Shown here: positions 34,402 to 42,998 of the stretch, in pieces | Layout: each line of letters opens with the position of its first letter | Position numbering within the stretch: the stretch's first letter is position 1 | NCBI RefSeq assembly: GCF_051201625.1 | Contig: NZ_CP179203.1 | Span: forward strand, 930,001 to 994,000 | Reading direction: 5' to 3' | DNA length: 64,000 bases | Origin: Shimia sp051201625 | GTDB lineage: Bacteria > Pseudomonadota > Alphaproteobacteria > Rhodobacterales > Rhodobacteraceae | Position numbers and translations under genes: made by a program | The notes under the pieces: generated by a model | Told to the model about the DNA's origin: nothing | Databases searched by the model: none | The model's input: only the letters and a program-made list of their open reading frames with translations

Positions 34402-36459
34402 GTGGCCTCCGCTGACCCTGCAAGTGTTAATAATGACTTCGTGGTTCAACCCCTCCCAACTGTGGAGGAGGTGCAGCCAAATCCCGTAGCAGCCATTGGG
34501 CGGGCTTTGCGTGGGCGTTGGAAAACCGGGCTATCGGCTGCAGCAATCCTGGTGCCAGCGTTGACAGCTTTGGGATACCTATCGGGTGTTCAGCTATATG
34601 AATCCAATGCGATTTTGAGAGTTTACCCTCAGGAATCAAATATTCTGTACGCGACAGGGGAATCATCGGTTCTCAAGATTTTTGACAGCTTTGTGAAAGC
34701 TGAGACTAGCCTTGTTGCATCGCATCCCGTCATGGAGAGGTCTGCAACGACGCTTACAGAAATTCGTCCTGATCTAGAGAATGGCGTGAGTGCATCTGAC
34801 CTGTCGAGATCGATTGAGGTGCGCCGCTCGGATAGCCTGATACTGCTGAAGACAAAGAGTAAGGATGCGGCCTTCGCCGCGCAAAAGCTCGACGCGGTGA
34901 TCTCTTCCTACTTTGAATTGAAGTCAGAAGCAGAGGAATTGCGCACATCGGTGCGCCTTGAAGAATTGTATTCTCGCGAGCAAGAATTGGTAGCGCGCCT
35001 TGATACCTTACGTAGTGATCAGTTGGAGATTGGTGGTGAGTTTGGGCTGAACGCACTGGCAAAAGCGCATATCGAAAAAATTGCTCAAATAGATAGCTTG
35101 TCTTCTCGTCAATCAGAAGTAGCGGCGACACTCGCCGCACTTCAGTTGGACGATGTTTCAGCGTCTGCTGACACCTCTGATCAGGAAATTATGCGTGCGA
35201 CTATGCTTGATCGCGCGATGGCTGATCTCAATTTTGAACGCGCCAAGTTGATGAGTGAACTGGCGGGATTACAATCCGAGTATGTCACCGAAATGAACCC
35301 GAGATATGAGCGCACAGTGAAAGCCAAGCGGGAAGAGATCTTGGTGATTGAAACCGCGATGGCCAATCGACGAGAGCAAATTCGGGTACTTGGTCAAACT
35401 GGAGCGCTGACAGATGCATCTGAAAGTGGTGATGACACGACCATAAAAGAAATAGAAGCACTTTATGAAAAGGTTTCGGGGAAGCTAAATTTCGCGCGTC
35501 AAGAGGCGCGAGATTTAAACCGCCGTCGCATTGATTTGGACCAGATAGAGTCTGAACTCAATGCGGCCTCTAATCTATTGGGAGAAACACGCCGCGCGCT
35601 TGAAGTGATCCGTCTGGAGTTTGGCCGGGCGCTGCCGGGATATGCGGAGGTGATGACGCCGCCCTCTCGCATTTTGAAACCTACGGATGACACAAGTAAA
35701 ATGAAAGCAGCAACGGGTTGTTTGGCTGGCCTGGTTGCAGCGATGGCGCTGATGTCTGGAATGGCGATTCGTGAACGCCACGTGCGTTTTGCCGAAAGCT
35801 TGAAATCGTTCGAGATACAGTTGCCAGTACGACAAGTTACAGACTTAGACGAAAAACATCCGCATGCGGCGGACCTTCTGCGCAACGAATTACAGATGCA
35901 AAACCTGCGAAAACCCCGCTTGGTTGGCAGTGCGCCGGTAGTCGTGCTGACAAATGCGGGCGCCTCTGACAGTCGCGCGACTGCGTTTGCACTGGCTGAG
36001 AGCTTTGCTCGGGCCCGCATGAAAACTTTGTTTATTGATGCTGATATCACGCAGGAGCCTGCTCCAGGTGCAGAAGCAGGTTGGCGTGAATTGCTGGCTG
36101 GAGCCTCTGTCGAAGCGCCTGTACCAAAGAGACAACCCGCTTTGTGGGAAGTGGACAGTGGCTCACTATCTTACGTTGGGGATCGCACGGTTTCTGCGCC
36201 AATGGTCCGCGACGCACTCCAACAGGCTTCGCGGATGTTCGATGTAGTGATCGTATCTGTTGGTGCATTGCAGGACAGCCTTTCAGCTCAATTCGCTCTG
36301 ACAAGCGCAGACGTTTGTGTACTCGTGTTGAGCCCCAAAGACTCACGCGTTTCAGCCCAAAGGCTGGCTGAGAAGCTTCATTCGCTGCCTCGCAATGGAA
36401 GCGTCGTAAGTCTGCGCAACGCTTTGCCCAACGATCCGTGGTTGGCCGTTCGCACTTAA
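34402..36459 (+). CDS. Wzc-like polysaccharide co-polymerase with degenerate ATPase domain
   Basis: A 685-residue inner-membrane chain-length and export protein. The N-terminal Wzz domain is bounded by a helix near residues 40-60 (ILVPALTALGYLSG) and one near 434-455 (ATGCLAGLVAAMALMSGMA), with a long coiled-coil periplasmic part between them. The C-terminal domain resembles a bacterial tyrosine kinase. It keeps the Walker A' aspartates (KTLFIDADI), but where Walker A should be it reads TNAGASDSRATAF, without the lysine, and it has no tyrosine-rich tail. ATP hydrolysis and autophosphorylation are therefore doubtful. I use GTG 34402 after a GGGGTAGGG ribosome site. A TTG 15 bases upstream is the alternative. 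Confidence 0.83.
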   Translation: MASADPASVNNDFVVQPLPTVEEVQPNPVAAIGRALRGRWKTGLSAAAILVPALTALGYLSGVQLYESNAILRVYPQESNILYATGESSVLKIFDSFVKAETSLVASHPVMERSATTLTEIRPDLENGVSASDLSRSIEVRRSDSLILLKTKSKDAAFAAQKLDAVISSYFELKSEAEELRTSVRLEELYSREQELVARLDTLRSDQLEIGGEFGLNALAKAHIEKIAQIDSLSSRQSEVAATLAALQLDDVSASADTSDQEIMRATMLDRAMADLNFERAKLMSELAGLQSEYVTEMNPRYERTVKAKREEILVIETAMANRREQIRVLGQTGALTDASESGDDTTIKEIEALYEKVSGKLNFARQEARDLNRRRIDLDQIESELNAASNLLGETRRALEVIRLEFGRALPGYAEVMTPPSRILKPTDDTSKMKAATGCLAGLVAAMALMSGMAIRERHVRFAESLKSFEIQLPVRQVTDLDEKHPHAADLLRNELQMQNLRKPRLVGSAPVVVLTNAGASDSRATAFALAESFARARMKTLFIDADITQEPAPGAEAGWRELLAGASVEAPVPKRQPALWEVDSGSLSYVGDRTVSAPMVRDALQQASRMFDVVIVSVGALQDSLSAQFALTSADVCVLVLSPKDSRVSAQRLAEKLHSLPRNGSVVSLRNALPNDPWLAVRT

Positions 36460-36483
36460 TTTTTACTCTTGGGAGGATTTCAC

Positions 36484-37128
36484 GTGGCTTTAACTACAGT
36501 CAATTTAACAACCGTAAGGTCGAAGCTCTTATTTTGGAACCCAAAGCGGGTTTTGGACTTGATGATTTGCGCAATATTATTTGTCGCGGTGTTACCGATT
36601 TTTGTGGGAATTGCGATGGCGGTGGCCCTAACCTCGAAGGGAAGTATTTTCTTTGTTCAAAAGCGCGTTGGCTTGGGGGGGAACGTATTCTCTATGTACA
36701 AATTCAGATCTATGTACTCGGACGCCGAGACCCGGCGGGCAGAATTAGAGCAGATTAGTGATCGCGAAGGCGTGTGTATTAAAATTAAGCGAGACCCCAG
36801 AATCACACCGATCGGGCGTTTCTTGCGGCGCTGGTCCATGGACGAACTGCCGCAACTAATTAACGTAGTTTTGGGGGATATGTCACTGGTGGGACCACGG
36901 CCTGCTTTGACATGTGAGGTGGAGAAGTACCCGGAATATGCACATGAACGGCATGCTGTTCTTCCCGGAATTACTGGGCTTTGGCAGGTGTCGGGACGCG
37001 CGGATGTCGGGTTCGATGAGATGATTTCTATGGATGTGGATTATGTGCGCTGCGCATCACTAGCTATGGACGTGTCAATCCTGCTGCGAACGCTGGGCGC
37101 AGTGCTCAGCGGAAGAGGCGCGTATTGA
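36484..37128 (+). CDS. Initiating sugar transferase (polyprenyl-phosphate hexose-1-phosphate transferase)
   Basis: A 214-residue phosphoglycosyltransferase that loads the first sugar phosphate onto undecaprenyl phosphate. It is the short ExoY/PssA-like form with one membrane helix (LDLMICAILFVAVLPIFVGI). Family motifs are QKRVGLGGNVFSMYKFRSM, DPRITPIGRFLRRWSMDELP and GDMSLVGPRPAL, followed by LPGITGLWQVSGR. GTG 36484 lies seven bases after GGGAGG. It closes the polysaccharide cluster. Confidence 0.92.
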   Translation: MALTTVNLTTVRSKLLFWNPKRVLDLMICAILFVAVLPIFVGIAMAVALTSKGSIFFVQKRVGLGGNVFSMYKFRSMYSDAETRRAELEQISDREGVCIKIKRDPRITPIGRFLRRWSMDELPQLINVVLGDMSLVGPRPALTCEVEKYPEYAHERHAVLPGITGLWQVSGRADVGFDEMISMDVDYVRCASLAMDVSILLRTLGAVLSGRGAY

Positions 37129-37527
37129 GTGTTGTGAAGTACGGGAAATCATAATCCTTTGTTTGTAGAAGCTGACTTCATATTGGCAGGTTAGTTGTTC
37201 GACCTTTACCCCGTAGAATTTGACCCTTCCATCATTCAAGTACTCGCTGGGAGGGCACTCTCTTGACGGCTGTCAACATAAGGTTTTTGATCTCATTATA
37301 GACGCAAAAAATCTACATGAAAGAGAATTCCGTCAATGTACGTTGAGAAACTATTGGTACCTTGCGAGATAGATTTTCTCCAATGTTTGACGCAGATGTT
37401 CGTCTCCAGCGACGCATACACCTTTAACGACTTCAATCATGCGACGCCTTTTTAAAAGCGTGGTGCTTGCATCACAAACAACACGCCGCATATTTATACT
37501 AATACGAGTATTAGGAGGTGTTGAACG
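37129..37527. other. Intergenic region between the polysaccharide operon and the zinc-ribbon gene
   Basis: About 400 bases with no recognised gene. No strong terminator follows the sugar transferase. The last 35 bases hold a possible -10 (TATACT, 37495-37500) and the palindrome described separately. Confidence 0.4.
37499..37514. promoter_or_regulatory. Palindrome at the zinc-ribbon gene's ribosome site
   Basis: CTAATACGAGTATTAG is a perfect 7-bp inverted repeat with a 2-bp centre. It touches the AGGAGG ribosome site (37513-37518) and overlaps a TATACT -10-like element. It could be an operator. Confidence 0.4.
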
Positions 37528-37740
37528 ATGATAAATGACGATATCTTGGCGCAATGCCCGGACTGCGGCTCAGCGGAAACAATTATTTCGCAAATCAACA
37601 TACGTTGTAAAAACTGCGGCTTGTTGGAGGATTTCTTGGTCGACGACGCTGTGCGCGAAGGCGTGCCTCCAGAAATCGCGCAATCACTCGATAAAGGGCG
37701 AATGCGAGATGTGCTGATGCGCTGGAACTTTGCGGGCTAA
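37528..37740 (+). CDS. Zinc-ribbon microprotein
   Basis: A 70-residue protein with four cysteines in two knuckles, CPDCGSAE and CKNCGLLEDF, the pattern of a zinc ribbon, followed by an acidic helix (DDAVREGVPPEIAQSLDKGR). AGGAGGTG ten bases upstream is a strong ribosome site, supporting translation. No family is recognised. It could bind nucleic acid or a protein partner. It stands alone between the polysaccharide locus and the MATE gene. Confidence 0.72.
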   Translation: MINDDILAQCPDCGSAETIISQINIRCKNCGLLEDFLVDDAVREGVPPEIAQSLDKGRMRDVLMRWNFAG

Positions 37741-38250
37741 AGTGCCGTGCGTTTTTTCTAGCCGGAGTTCTGCAAACTATCGACATTGATCCCTGAGCGT
37801 GAGTGCTTTGGGAAACCCGATAAGGATCTCAACTAAATCGCTGGTTGTTATTTTCCGCTCAGCTTTTTATGCGCTTCTGTTGCTAAAGTGGCGAGTGTGC
37901 GTTGTGCGGCGTTGCAGGTGACACGCGGTTCAGATAACCTAGTTTCCTTTCAGGCGTACAATACAGCATGTTCAAATTCGTGCGCAGTTTGCGCTTTAGT
38001 TTAATTCCAAACTGCACGGTATTGCTAATTCGATGAGGAGACGCGTGGTTTGCGTCGCACGATCAATTCATGTTCCTTGCTCTGATTTACTTTCAGGGGA
38101 GTTAGACTGTCCAACGGACTCAATATGAAAAGTGTGTCGGTAAGACAGTGATTGCCAAAGGCATTTGATCCAAGTTACTGATTTCGGCGTATCACATTTT
38201 TAATTGTGACGGGTTTTTTTGCGGCAATCGGATTTAGCCGGCTTTGACAC
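37741..38250. other. Intergenic region upstream of the MATE gene
   Basis: About 510 bases. No gene, repeat or clear terminator was recognised. The MATE promoter is presumably in the AT-rich final 100 bases. Confidence 0.35.
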
Positions 38251-39672
38251 ATGAAACCGCAGCGCATTGGGACATCTACAAATTTTATGGCAAAAGATGA
38301 TTTAACGATAGGGTCTTTGGGACTCCATTTTCGATCCCTTGCTATTCCAGCAGCATTTGGGATGTTGTTCGCTACACTCTATAATGTGGTCGATGTCTAC
38401 TACGCTGGATTGCTGTCGACGGATGCACAAGCTGGAATGGCGATAGGATATCAAGCCTTTTTTATCCTGATGGCGCTGGGGTTTGGTCTTAGTTCGGCAA
38501 CCAGCGCACTTGTTAGCAACGCGAAAGGCAAAGGTAGCGAGACCGACACGCTACGCTACATTGCGCAAGGGATTACTTTTGGATTGTGTATTACAGCATC
38601 ATGCATAATCGTCGCCTCGGTGGCAGGACCTTTGCTCATAAAATTGGTGTCTGAACCTGGAAGCTATCGCGATGCAGCGACCGGATATTTCCATTATTTA
38701 ATTTTTGCGCTTCCGGGTTTCATAATGGCATACGGATGCAACGGAATATTGCAGGCTCACGGAGATAGCCGCAGCATGCAACGCGCCCTCATGCTCGCGT
38801 TTCTTGTTAACATCGGACTAAATCCTTTATTGATGTTCGGACTGCCAGGAATTTGGTCGGGCATGGGGTTCAATGGGATAGCAGTGGCGACCATAGTAAG
38901 CCAAACTGGTGTCATGGTTTACATTGTGTCGCGAGTGTTTCGCCTTGCGGCCATGCGCTCCTCCACGGCCAGTACCTTTTGGCCGCACAAAAAAAGCTTT
39001 CAAGAAATTTTTGCACAGCTTTTGCCGGCGAGCTCGGCGATGATGATAATGTTTGTATCGGGGTTTGTTATTCAGTACGCCTTGAAAGGTTACGGGGGAC
39101 ACGCGGTTGCTGCATATGGCGTAGCTCTCAGGGTTGAGCAAATTTTATTGTTGCCCGTTCTTGGCATGACCGGAGCGCTCCTGCCCATTGCTGGACAAAA
39201 CTTTGGGGCTCAAAACTTTGATCGGGTCCGCGCGGCTTTGAAGTTCTGTTGGGGTGCCGGTTTGGTTATGACAGTTGTTGCTACGCCAGCACTGTTTTTT
39301 GGCAGCAGTTTTGCAATGTCGCTATTTTCCGCAGATCCTGAAGTTGTTCGCGCTGGCAGTGATTACCTGCGAGTTGATGCCTTCCTTTTTCCAATTTACA
39401 TGATGCTTTTTTCTATTAATTCGCTTCTTCAAGCCTTTAAAAAAGCTGTTTGGACGCTTTGGATCAGCGTCTATCGGCAAGGATTTGGCGTAGCCTTTTT
39501 TGTGTGGGTGTGCACAAGCCTTTTGGGGTTTGGGCTGACAGGCGTTTGGATTGGTATCGCGATGGCGGTGACCACAGGTTGGGTGCTGGCGTTGATCATA
39601 GTAACGGATGTCGCAAAAAAAGAAATTGGTGGTCTACTCAGGACGTCCCCGTTTGACTCAGCAGTAACTTGA
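38251..39672 (+). CDS. MATE family efflux transporter
   Basis: A 473-residue twelve-helix multidrug and toxic-compound antiporter of the NorM/DinF superfamily. FRSLAIPAAFGMLFATLYNVVD starts the first repeat (first helix) and LLPASSAMMIMFVSGFVIQY the second. GALLPIAGQNFGAQNFDRVR is the familiar GQN(F/Y)GA signature. Export of cationic compounds or flavins driven by Na+ or H+ is the family role. The start could also be the ATG at 38287; neither has a strong ribosome site. Confidence 0.92.
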   Translation: MKPQRIGTSTNFMAKDDLTIGSLGLHFRSLAIPAAFGMLFATLYNVVDVYYAGLLSTDAQAGMAIGYQAFFILMALGFGLSSATSALVSNAKGKGSETDTLRYIAQGITFGLCITASCIIVASVAGPLLIKLVSEPGSYRDAATGYFHYLIFALPGFIMAYGCNGILQAHGDSRSMQRALMLAFLVNIGLNPLLMFGLPGIWSGMGFNGIAVATIVSQTGVMVYIVSRVFRLAAMRSSTASTFWPHKKSFQEIFAQLLPASSAMMIMFVSGFVIQYALKGYGGHAVAAYGVALRVEQILLLPVLGMTGALLPIAGQNFGAQNFDRVRAALKFCWGAGLVMTVVATPALFFGSSFAMSLFSADPEVVRAGSDYLRVDAFLFPIYMMLFSINSLLQAFKKAVWTLWISVYRQGFGVAFFVWVCTSLLGFGLTGVWIGIAMAVTTGWVLALIIVTDVAKKEIGGLLRTSPFDSAVT

Positions 39673-39810
39673 TGAGCCAGAACGCTGGGGATGCTCCCTA
39701 ATAGGCGAACTGGGTCGAAAACAGCACTTCATCACTGGAAGTTGGCTAGCGATGTTGATGCAGATCGCGTTCAGTACCATACTTTTCCGATGCTGGCTGA
39801 CGAAACCGCT

Positions 39811-40605
39811 TTACCGTTGAGGTCTGAAGCCCCTCAAAACGCTGGTTGCTAAGAAAGTTAGTGCAGAGATACAAACGATTGACGGTCCGGCGGGTGTGTC
39901 CAGCACAAAGGCTGCGCGTAGTCCAACAATGGTGGACAACATTCCAATTATGCCAGCAGCAATAGCCATGCCTTCGGGCGTCCGCGATAGTGGTCTTGCG
40001 GCCGCTGCTGGTATGATCAGCAAGGCCGCGATTAGTAAAACCCCGACTACTTTTATTGCAACGGCCACAGTTATGGCCAATGCCAGCGTTAGAACCAGTT
40101 GCTCACCTTTAGGATTTATCCCGCTGGCGTAGGCTAAATCTTCGTTTAATGTTGCTGTCAAAAGGGCCGACCAACGAAAGCCTATCAATGTAACGACTAC
40201 TGCAGCACCACTCCAAATCACAAAAAGATCCCCACGCGAGACAGCTAGGATATCGCCAAAAAGGTAGGCCATCAGATCGATCCGCACGCCTGAGATAAAG
40301 GATACAGCAACAAGGCCAAAAGCTAGCGCTGAATGCGCTAACACGCCCAGCAAAGTATCCATCGCATAGCCTCGCCCGGATAGAACGCTGACCGTCAGTG
40401 CCATAAGTAAAGCCACTGTCATTGTTCCAACGAAGATCGACATCGAGAATGCAAGTGACAGAGCCACTCCAAGGATCGCAGCATGCGCCGTGGCGTCCCC
40501 AAAATAGGCCATGCGTCGCCAAACGACGAAACACCCCAAAGGTGCAGCGGCAAAGGCAACACCAATCCCCGCTAGAGAAGCACGCACCATAAAATCATCT
40601 AGCAT
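39811..40605 (-). CDS. znuB: Zinc ABC transporter permease ZnuB
   Basis: A 264-residue inner-membrane permease of the ABC-3 family with about eight helices. FVVWRRMAYFGDATAHAAILGVAL is the conserved N-terminal core with the D-x-H zinc-family residues. SALLTATLNEDLAYASGINP is the cytoplasmic coupling loop, and VVGVLLIAALLIIPAAAA the typical later helix. Its ATG shares one base with the znuC stop. Co-location with zur and znuA supports zinc rather than manganese. Confidence 0.93.
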   Translation of the reverse strand: MLDDFMVRASLAGIGVAFAAAPLGCFVVWRRMAYFGDATAHAAILGVALSLAFSMSIFVGTMTVALLMALTVSVLSGRGYAMDTLLGVLAHSALAFGLVAVSFISGVRIDLMAYLFGDILAVSRGDLFVIWSGAAVVVTLIGFRWSALLTATLNEDLAYASGINPKGEQLVLTLALAITVAVAIKVVGVLLIAALLIIPAAAARPLSRTPEGMAIAAGIIGMLSTIVGLRAAFVLDTPAGPSIVCISALTFLATSVLRGFRPQR

Positions 40606-41354
40606 TATTCTGCAGCCTTTGGCTGATCGTGAATTTGATCGCCATGATCATGGCCGTGATCGTGTTCATGTTGGTAAAGTGCCAATGCTCCACCGGTACC
40701 TGTTCCAAACAAGGCTGTGTATTCCGGTGCAGAGGCCACCACCGCAGGTGTGCCCTCACAGCAAATATGACCATTCAGACAGATGACGCGGTCTGACGCG
40801 CTCATCACCACGTGTAGTTCATGGCTGATCATCAGGACGGCGCAGCCTGTTTCGTGTCGGACGCGCTCAATTTGTTGGTAGAAGGACGCTGAACCTCTTT
40901 GATCCAATCCCTGCGTAGCTTCATCCAGCAACAGTAAATGAGGTTTTCTGATCAGGGCGCGCGCCAACAATACCCGCTGAAACTGCCCACCCGATAGTTG
41001 CGAAAGTTGAGCTTTGGCCAAATCCGGTACGCCTGCCCAAACAAGCGCTTGGGCTTTGTCGGCGGGAGTAAACCCACCTGGCAACTTTAGGAACCTTGAA
41101 GTGGTGATGGGCAATGTTTCATCGATATGTAATTTTTGCGGGACGTAACCGATTTTGAGGCTCTTGGCACACAATATGTGGCCATTTGCTGGTTTGACCG
41201 CCCCAATAATTGCGCGCAGCAGACTGGTTTTTCCTGATCCGTTAGGTCCAACAATCGTGACAATTTCGCCTCGCTCGATGCGTAGCGATACATGTGACAA
41301 CACAGTCTTGGCACCATAACGGACGCTGAGGTTATCAACTTGCACAAGGCTCAT
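40605..41354 (-). CDS. znuC: Zinc ABC transporter ATP-binding protein ZnuC
   Basis: A 249-residue ATPase powering zinc import. Walker A is VGPNGSGKTSLLRAI, the ABC signature LSGGQFQRVLLARAL, and Walker B HLLLLDEATQGLD, followed by the switch His in MISHELHVVMS. The C-terminal tail is His/Asp-rich (HEHDHGHDHGDQIHD), a possible zinc-sensing or buffering tail. It overlaps the zur stop by four bases and znuB by one, forming a zur-znuC-znuB operon. Confidence 0.94.
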   Translation of the reverse strand: MSLVQVDNLSVRYGAKTVLSHVSLRIERGEIVTIVGPNGSGKTSLLRAIIGAVKPANGHILCAKSLKIGYVPQKLHIDETLPITTSRFLKLPGGFTPADKAQALVWAGVPDLAKAQLSQLSGGQFQRVLLARALIRKPHLLLLDEATQGLDQRGSASFYQQIERVRHETGCAVLMISHELHVVMSASDRVICLNGHICCEGTPAVVASAPEYTALFGTGTGGALALYQHEHDHGHDHGDQIHDQPKAAE

Positions 41355-41866
41355 ACGTCAACCTTGTCAATACAGGATGGACAAACACCTTCGGCTTCTA
41401 CCACTGTCCGTTCTATCCGGAAGCCAGTTGCTCGGGCAACGTCGCCCAATGCGCCGCGTGCAGGGGATGACCGTGTTTCGGCTACTGCATCGCACAAGCG
41501 GCAAATCATAAATGCCGGAGCGTGGGAATGGCTTGGGTGCGCGCAAGCGATGAAAGCATTCAAACGCTCAATCTTATGCGCCAGACCATTTGTAACGAGA
41601 AAATCCAGCGCACGATAGGCTACAGGCGGTTGTGAACCAAATCCGTCCTCGCGCAATCGGTCCAAAATCGTGTAGGCGCCTAGTGCGCGATGCTCTTGCA
41701 GTAAAATTTCAAGTACTTTGCGCCGAACAGATGTGAACCGAAGCCCCTCTTTCTCACAACGTGCCTCCGCCGCATCAAGCGTTTCACTTACACATGCGTT
41801 ATGATCATGGTTTGTGAAGCCGAGAGGGCTAGAATCTGCCTTGTGTGTGCTGGAGTCACTTGTCAT
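41351..41866 (-). CDS. zur: Fur-family zinc uptake regulator Zur
   Basis: A 171-residue Fur-family repressor. The winged helix spans about residues 36-100 (RFTSVRRKVLEILLQEHRAL, PPVAYRALDFLVTNGLAHKI). FIACAHPSHSHAPAFMICRLC holds regulatory ligands, and the CRLC and CPSC pairs form the structural zinc site. The N-terminus carries an extra His/Asp segment (FTNHDHNACVSET). With zinc bound it should repress the divergent znuA unit and its own operon through the palindrome at 41896-41912. It probably also represses cobW through the one at 44582-44598. Confidence 0.92.
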   Translation of the reverse strand: MTSDSSTHKADSSPLGFTNHDHNACVSETLDAAEARCEKEGLRFTSVRRKVLEILLQEHRALGAYTILDRLREDGFGSQPPVAYRALDFLVTNGLAHKIERLNAFIACAHPSHSHAPAFMICRLCDAVAETRSSPARGALGDVARATGFRIERTVVEAEGVCPSCIDKVDV

Positions 41867-41895
41867 GTTATCACATTTCGTCTATTGGGTCCGTA

Positions 41896-41912
41896 ATGTT
41901 ATAAAATCACAT
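41896..41912. promoter_or_regulatory. Predicted Zur box, zur/znuA intergenic region
   Basis: ATGTTATAAAATCACAT is a 7-3-7 palindrome with one mismatch between arms. It has the same arms as the perfect site before cobW. It ends 11 bases before the znuA start and lies 30 bases from the zur start, so it could control both directions. Confidence 0.78.
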
Positions 41913-41922
41913 GGAGGCTCTA

Positions 41923-42990
41923 ATGTCCAGAACGCTAATTGCTTTATCAATTTCTGTTACGTTGATGGGAGGAACGTCTTCCGCCGATACTCCTCAAGTG
42001 GTCACTGATATCGCGCCAGTCCATTCCCTCGTCGCCCGAGTGATGGAGGGTGTCGGCGCTCCTGAGTTGATCGTGCAACCTGGGGCAAGCCCCCATGAAT
42101 ACAGTCTGCGCCCGTCTGAGGCCTCAGCATTGCAGGATGCCGATATAGTTTTCTGGATAGGCCCCGATCTTACGCCATGGCTGACCGACACGATCGAAAC
42201 ATTGGCCCCGGATGCTGATGTCACAACATTGCTCGAATTAGACAAAACGATTGAATTGGAATTCCGCGAAAGTGCGCTGTTCGAGGCCCATGATCATGAT
42301 GACCACGGTGATGACGAACATGATAACCATGATGACCATGATGACCATGATGACCATGATGGTAATCATGGGGAAGAAGCGCACGAGGACCACGATGACC
42401 ATGACGACGAAGAGAAAGACCATGCTGATCACGATGACGATCATGAGGGACACGACGATCATGAGGCCCATGGTCACGGCGCACATGATCCACACGCATG
42501 GCTGTCACCGAAAAATGCAATGACATGGCTGAATGTCATTGCAGGTGAGCTGTCTGCCGCTGACCCGGACAACGCTGGTGCGTATTTTGCAAATGCTGCG
42601 GCGGGCCGCGCGGAAATGGAAAGCTTGGTTGGCGAAGTGAATACAACACTTGAGCCAGTGCGCGATGGTCAGTTCATCGTTTTTCATGACGCGTATCAAT
42701 ACTTTGAAAACGACTTCGACTTCCCCGCGTCTGGTGCGATTTCATTAAGCGATGCCTCTGACCCAAGCCCGGCTCGGATTGCTGAGATTCAGGTGCGGAT
42801 CGCCGAGGAAGGCATCGATTGCGTTTTGGCCGAGCCACAGTTCAATCCGGGTCTTGTTGCTACTGTTCTTGACGGGACCGAAGCAAAAACTGGAATTCTT
42901 GATCCTCTTGGCTCGGAACTGGAGCCGGGTTCGGCGCTTTACTCCCAACTTATCCGGAACCTGTCAATCGCCCTTGCAGGCTGCATGTAA
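41923..42990 (+). CDS. znuA: Zinc ABC transporter substrate-binding protein ZnuA
   Basis: A 355-residue periplasmic zinc receptor of cluster A-I. The start is the ATG at 41923, eight bases after GGAGG, which opens a signal peptide ending GGTSSA. Zinc ligands are expected in DIAPVHSLVARVM, GASPHEYSLRPS, HDPHAWLSPKNA and FHDAYQYFENDF. Between the first and second lobes a loop of about 70 residues (roughly 122-193) is dominated by His and Asp and encoded by partly tandem 9-base units. It is unusually long and probably captures zinc. znuA is the first gene of a unit with DUF1007 and NicO genes. Confidence 0.94.
   Translation: MSRTLIALSISVTLMGGTSSADTPQVVTDIAPVHSLVARVMEGVGAPELIVQPGASPHEYSLRPSEASALQDADIVFWIGPDLTPWLTDTIETLAPDADVTTLLELDKTIELEFRESALFEAHDHDDHGDDEHDNHDDHDDHDDHDGNHGEEAHEDHDDHDDEEKDHADHDDDHEGHDDHEAHGHGAHDPHAWLSPKNAMTWLNVIAGELSAADPDNAGAYFANAAAGRAEMESLVGEVNTTLEPVRDGQFIVFHDAYQYFENDFDFPASGAISLSDASDPSPARIAEIQVRIAEEGIDCVLAEPQFNPGLVATVLDGTEAKTGILDPLGSELEPGSALYSQLIRNLSIALAGCM
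42326..42360 (+). repeat. Tandem 9-bp repeat inside znuA
   Basis: About four copies of CCATGATGA encode His-Asp-Asp repeats of the zinc-binding loop. Slippage here could vary the loop length in steps of three residues without breaking the frame. Confidence 0.8.
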
Positions 42991-42998
42991 TCGCGGCT

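Noticed and set aside
42326..42360. Short tandem repeats that might suggest a CRISPR-like or VNTR array.
   Set aside because: The units are 9 bases, in frame, and encode the metal-binding loop of ZnuA. There are no spacers.
42221..42526. A long minus-strand frame rich in His/Arg, and one rich in Ile/Met/Val, opposite znuA.
   Set aside because: Both are antisense shadows of the His-Asp repeat codons and lack ribosome sites or family likeness.
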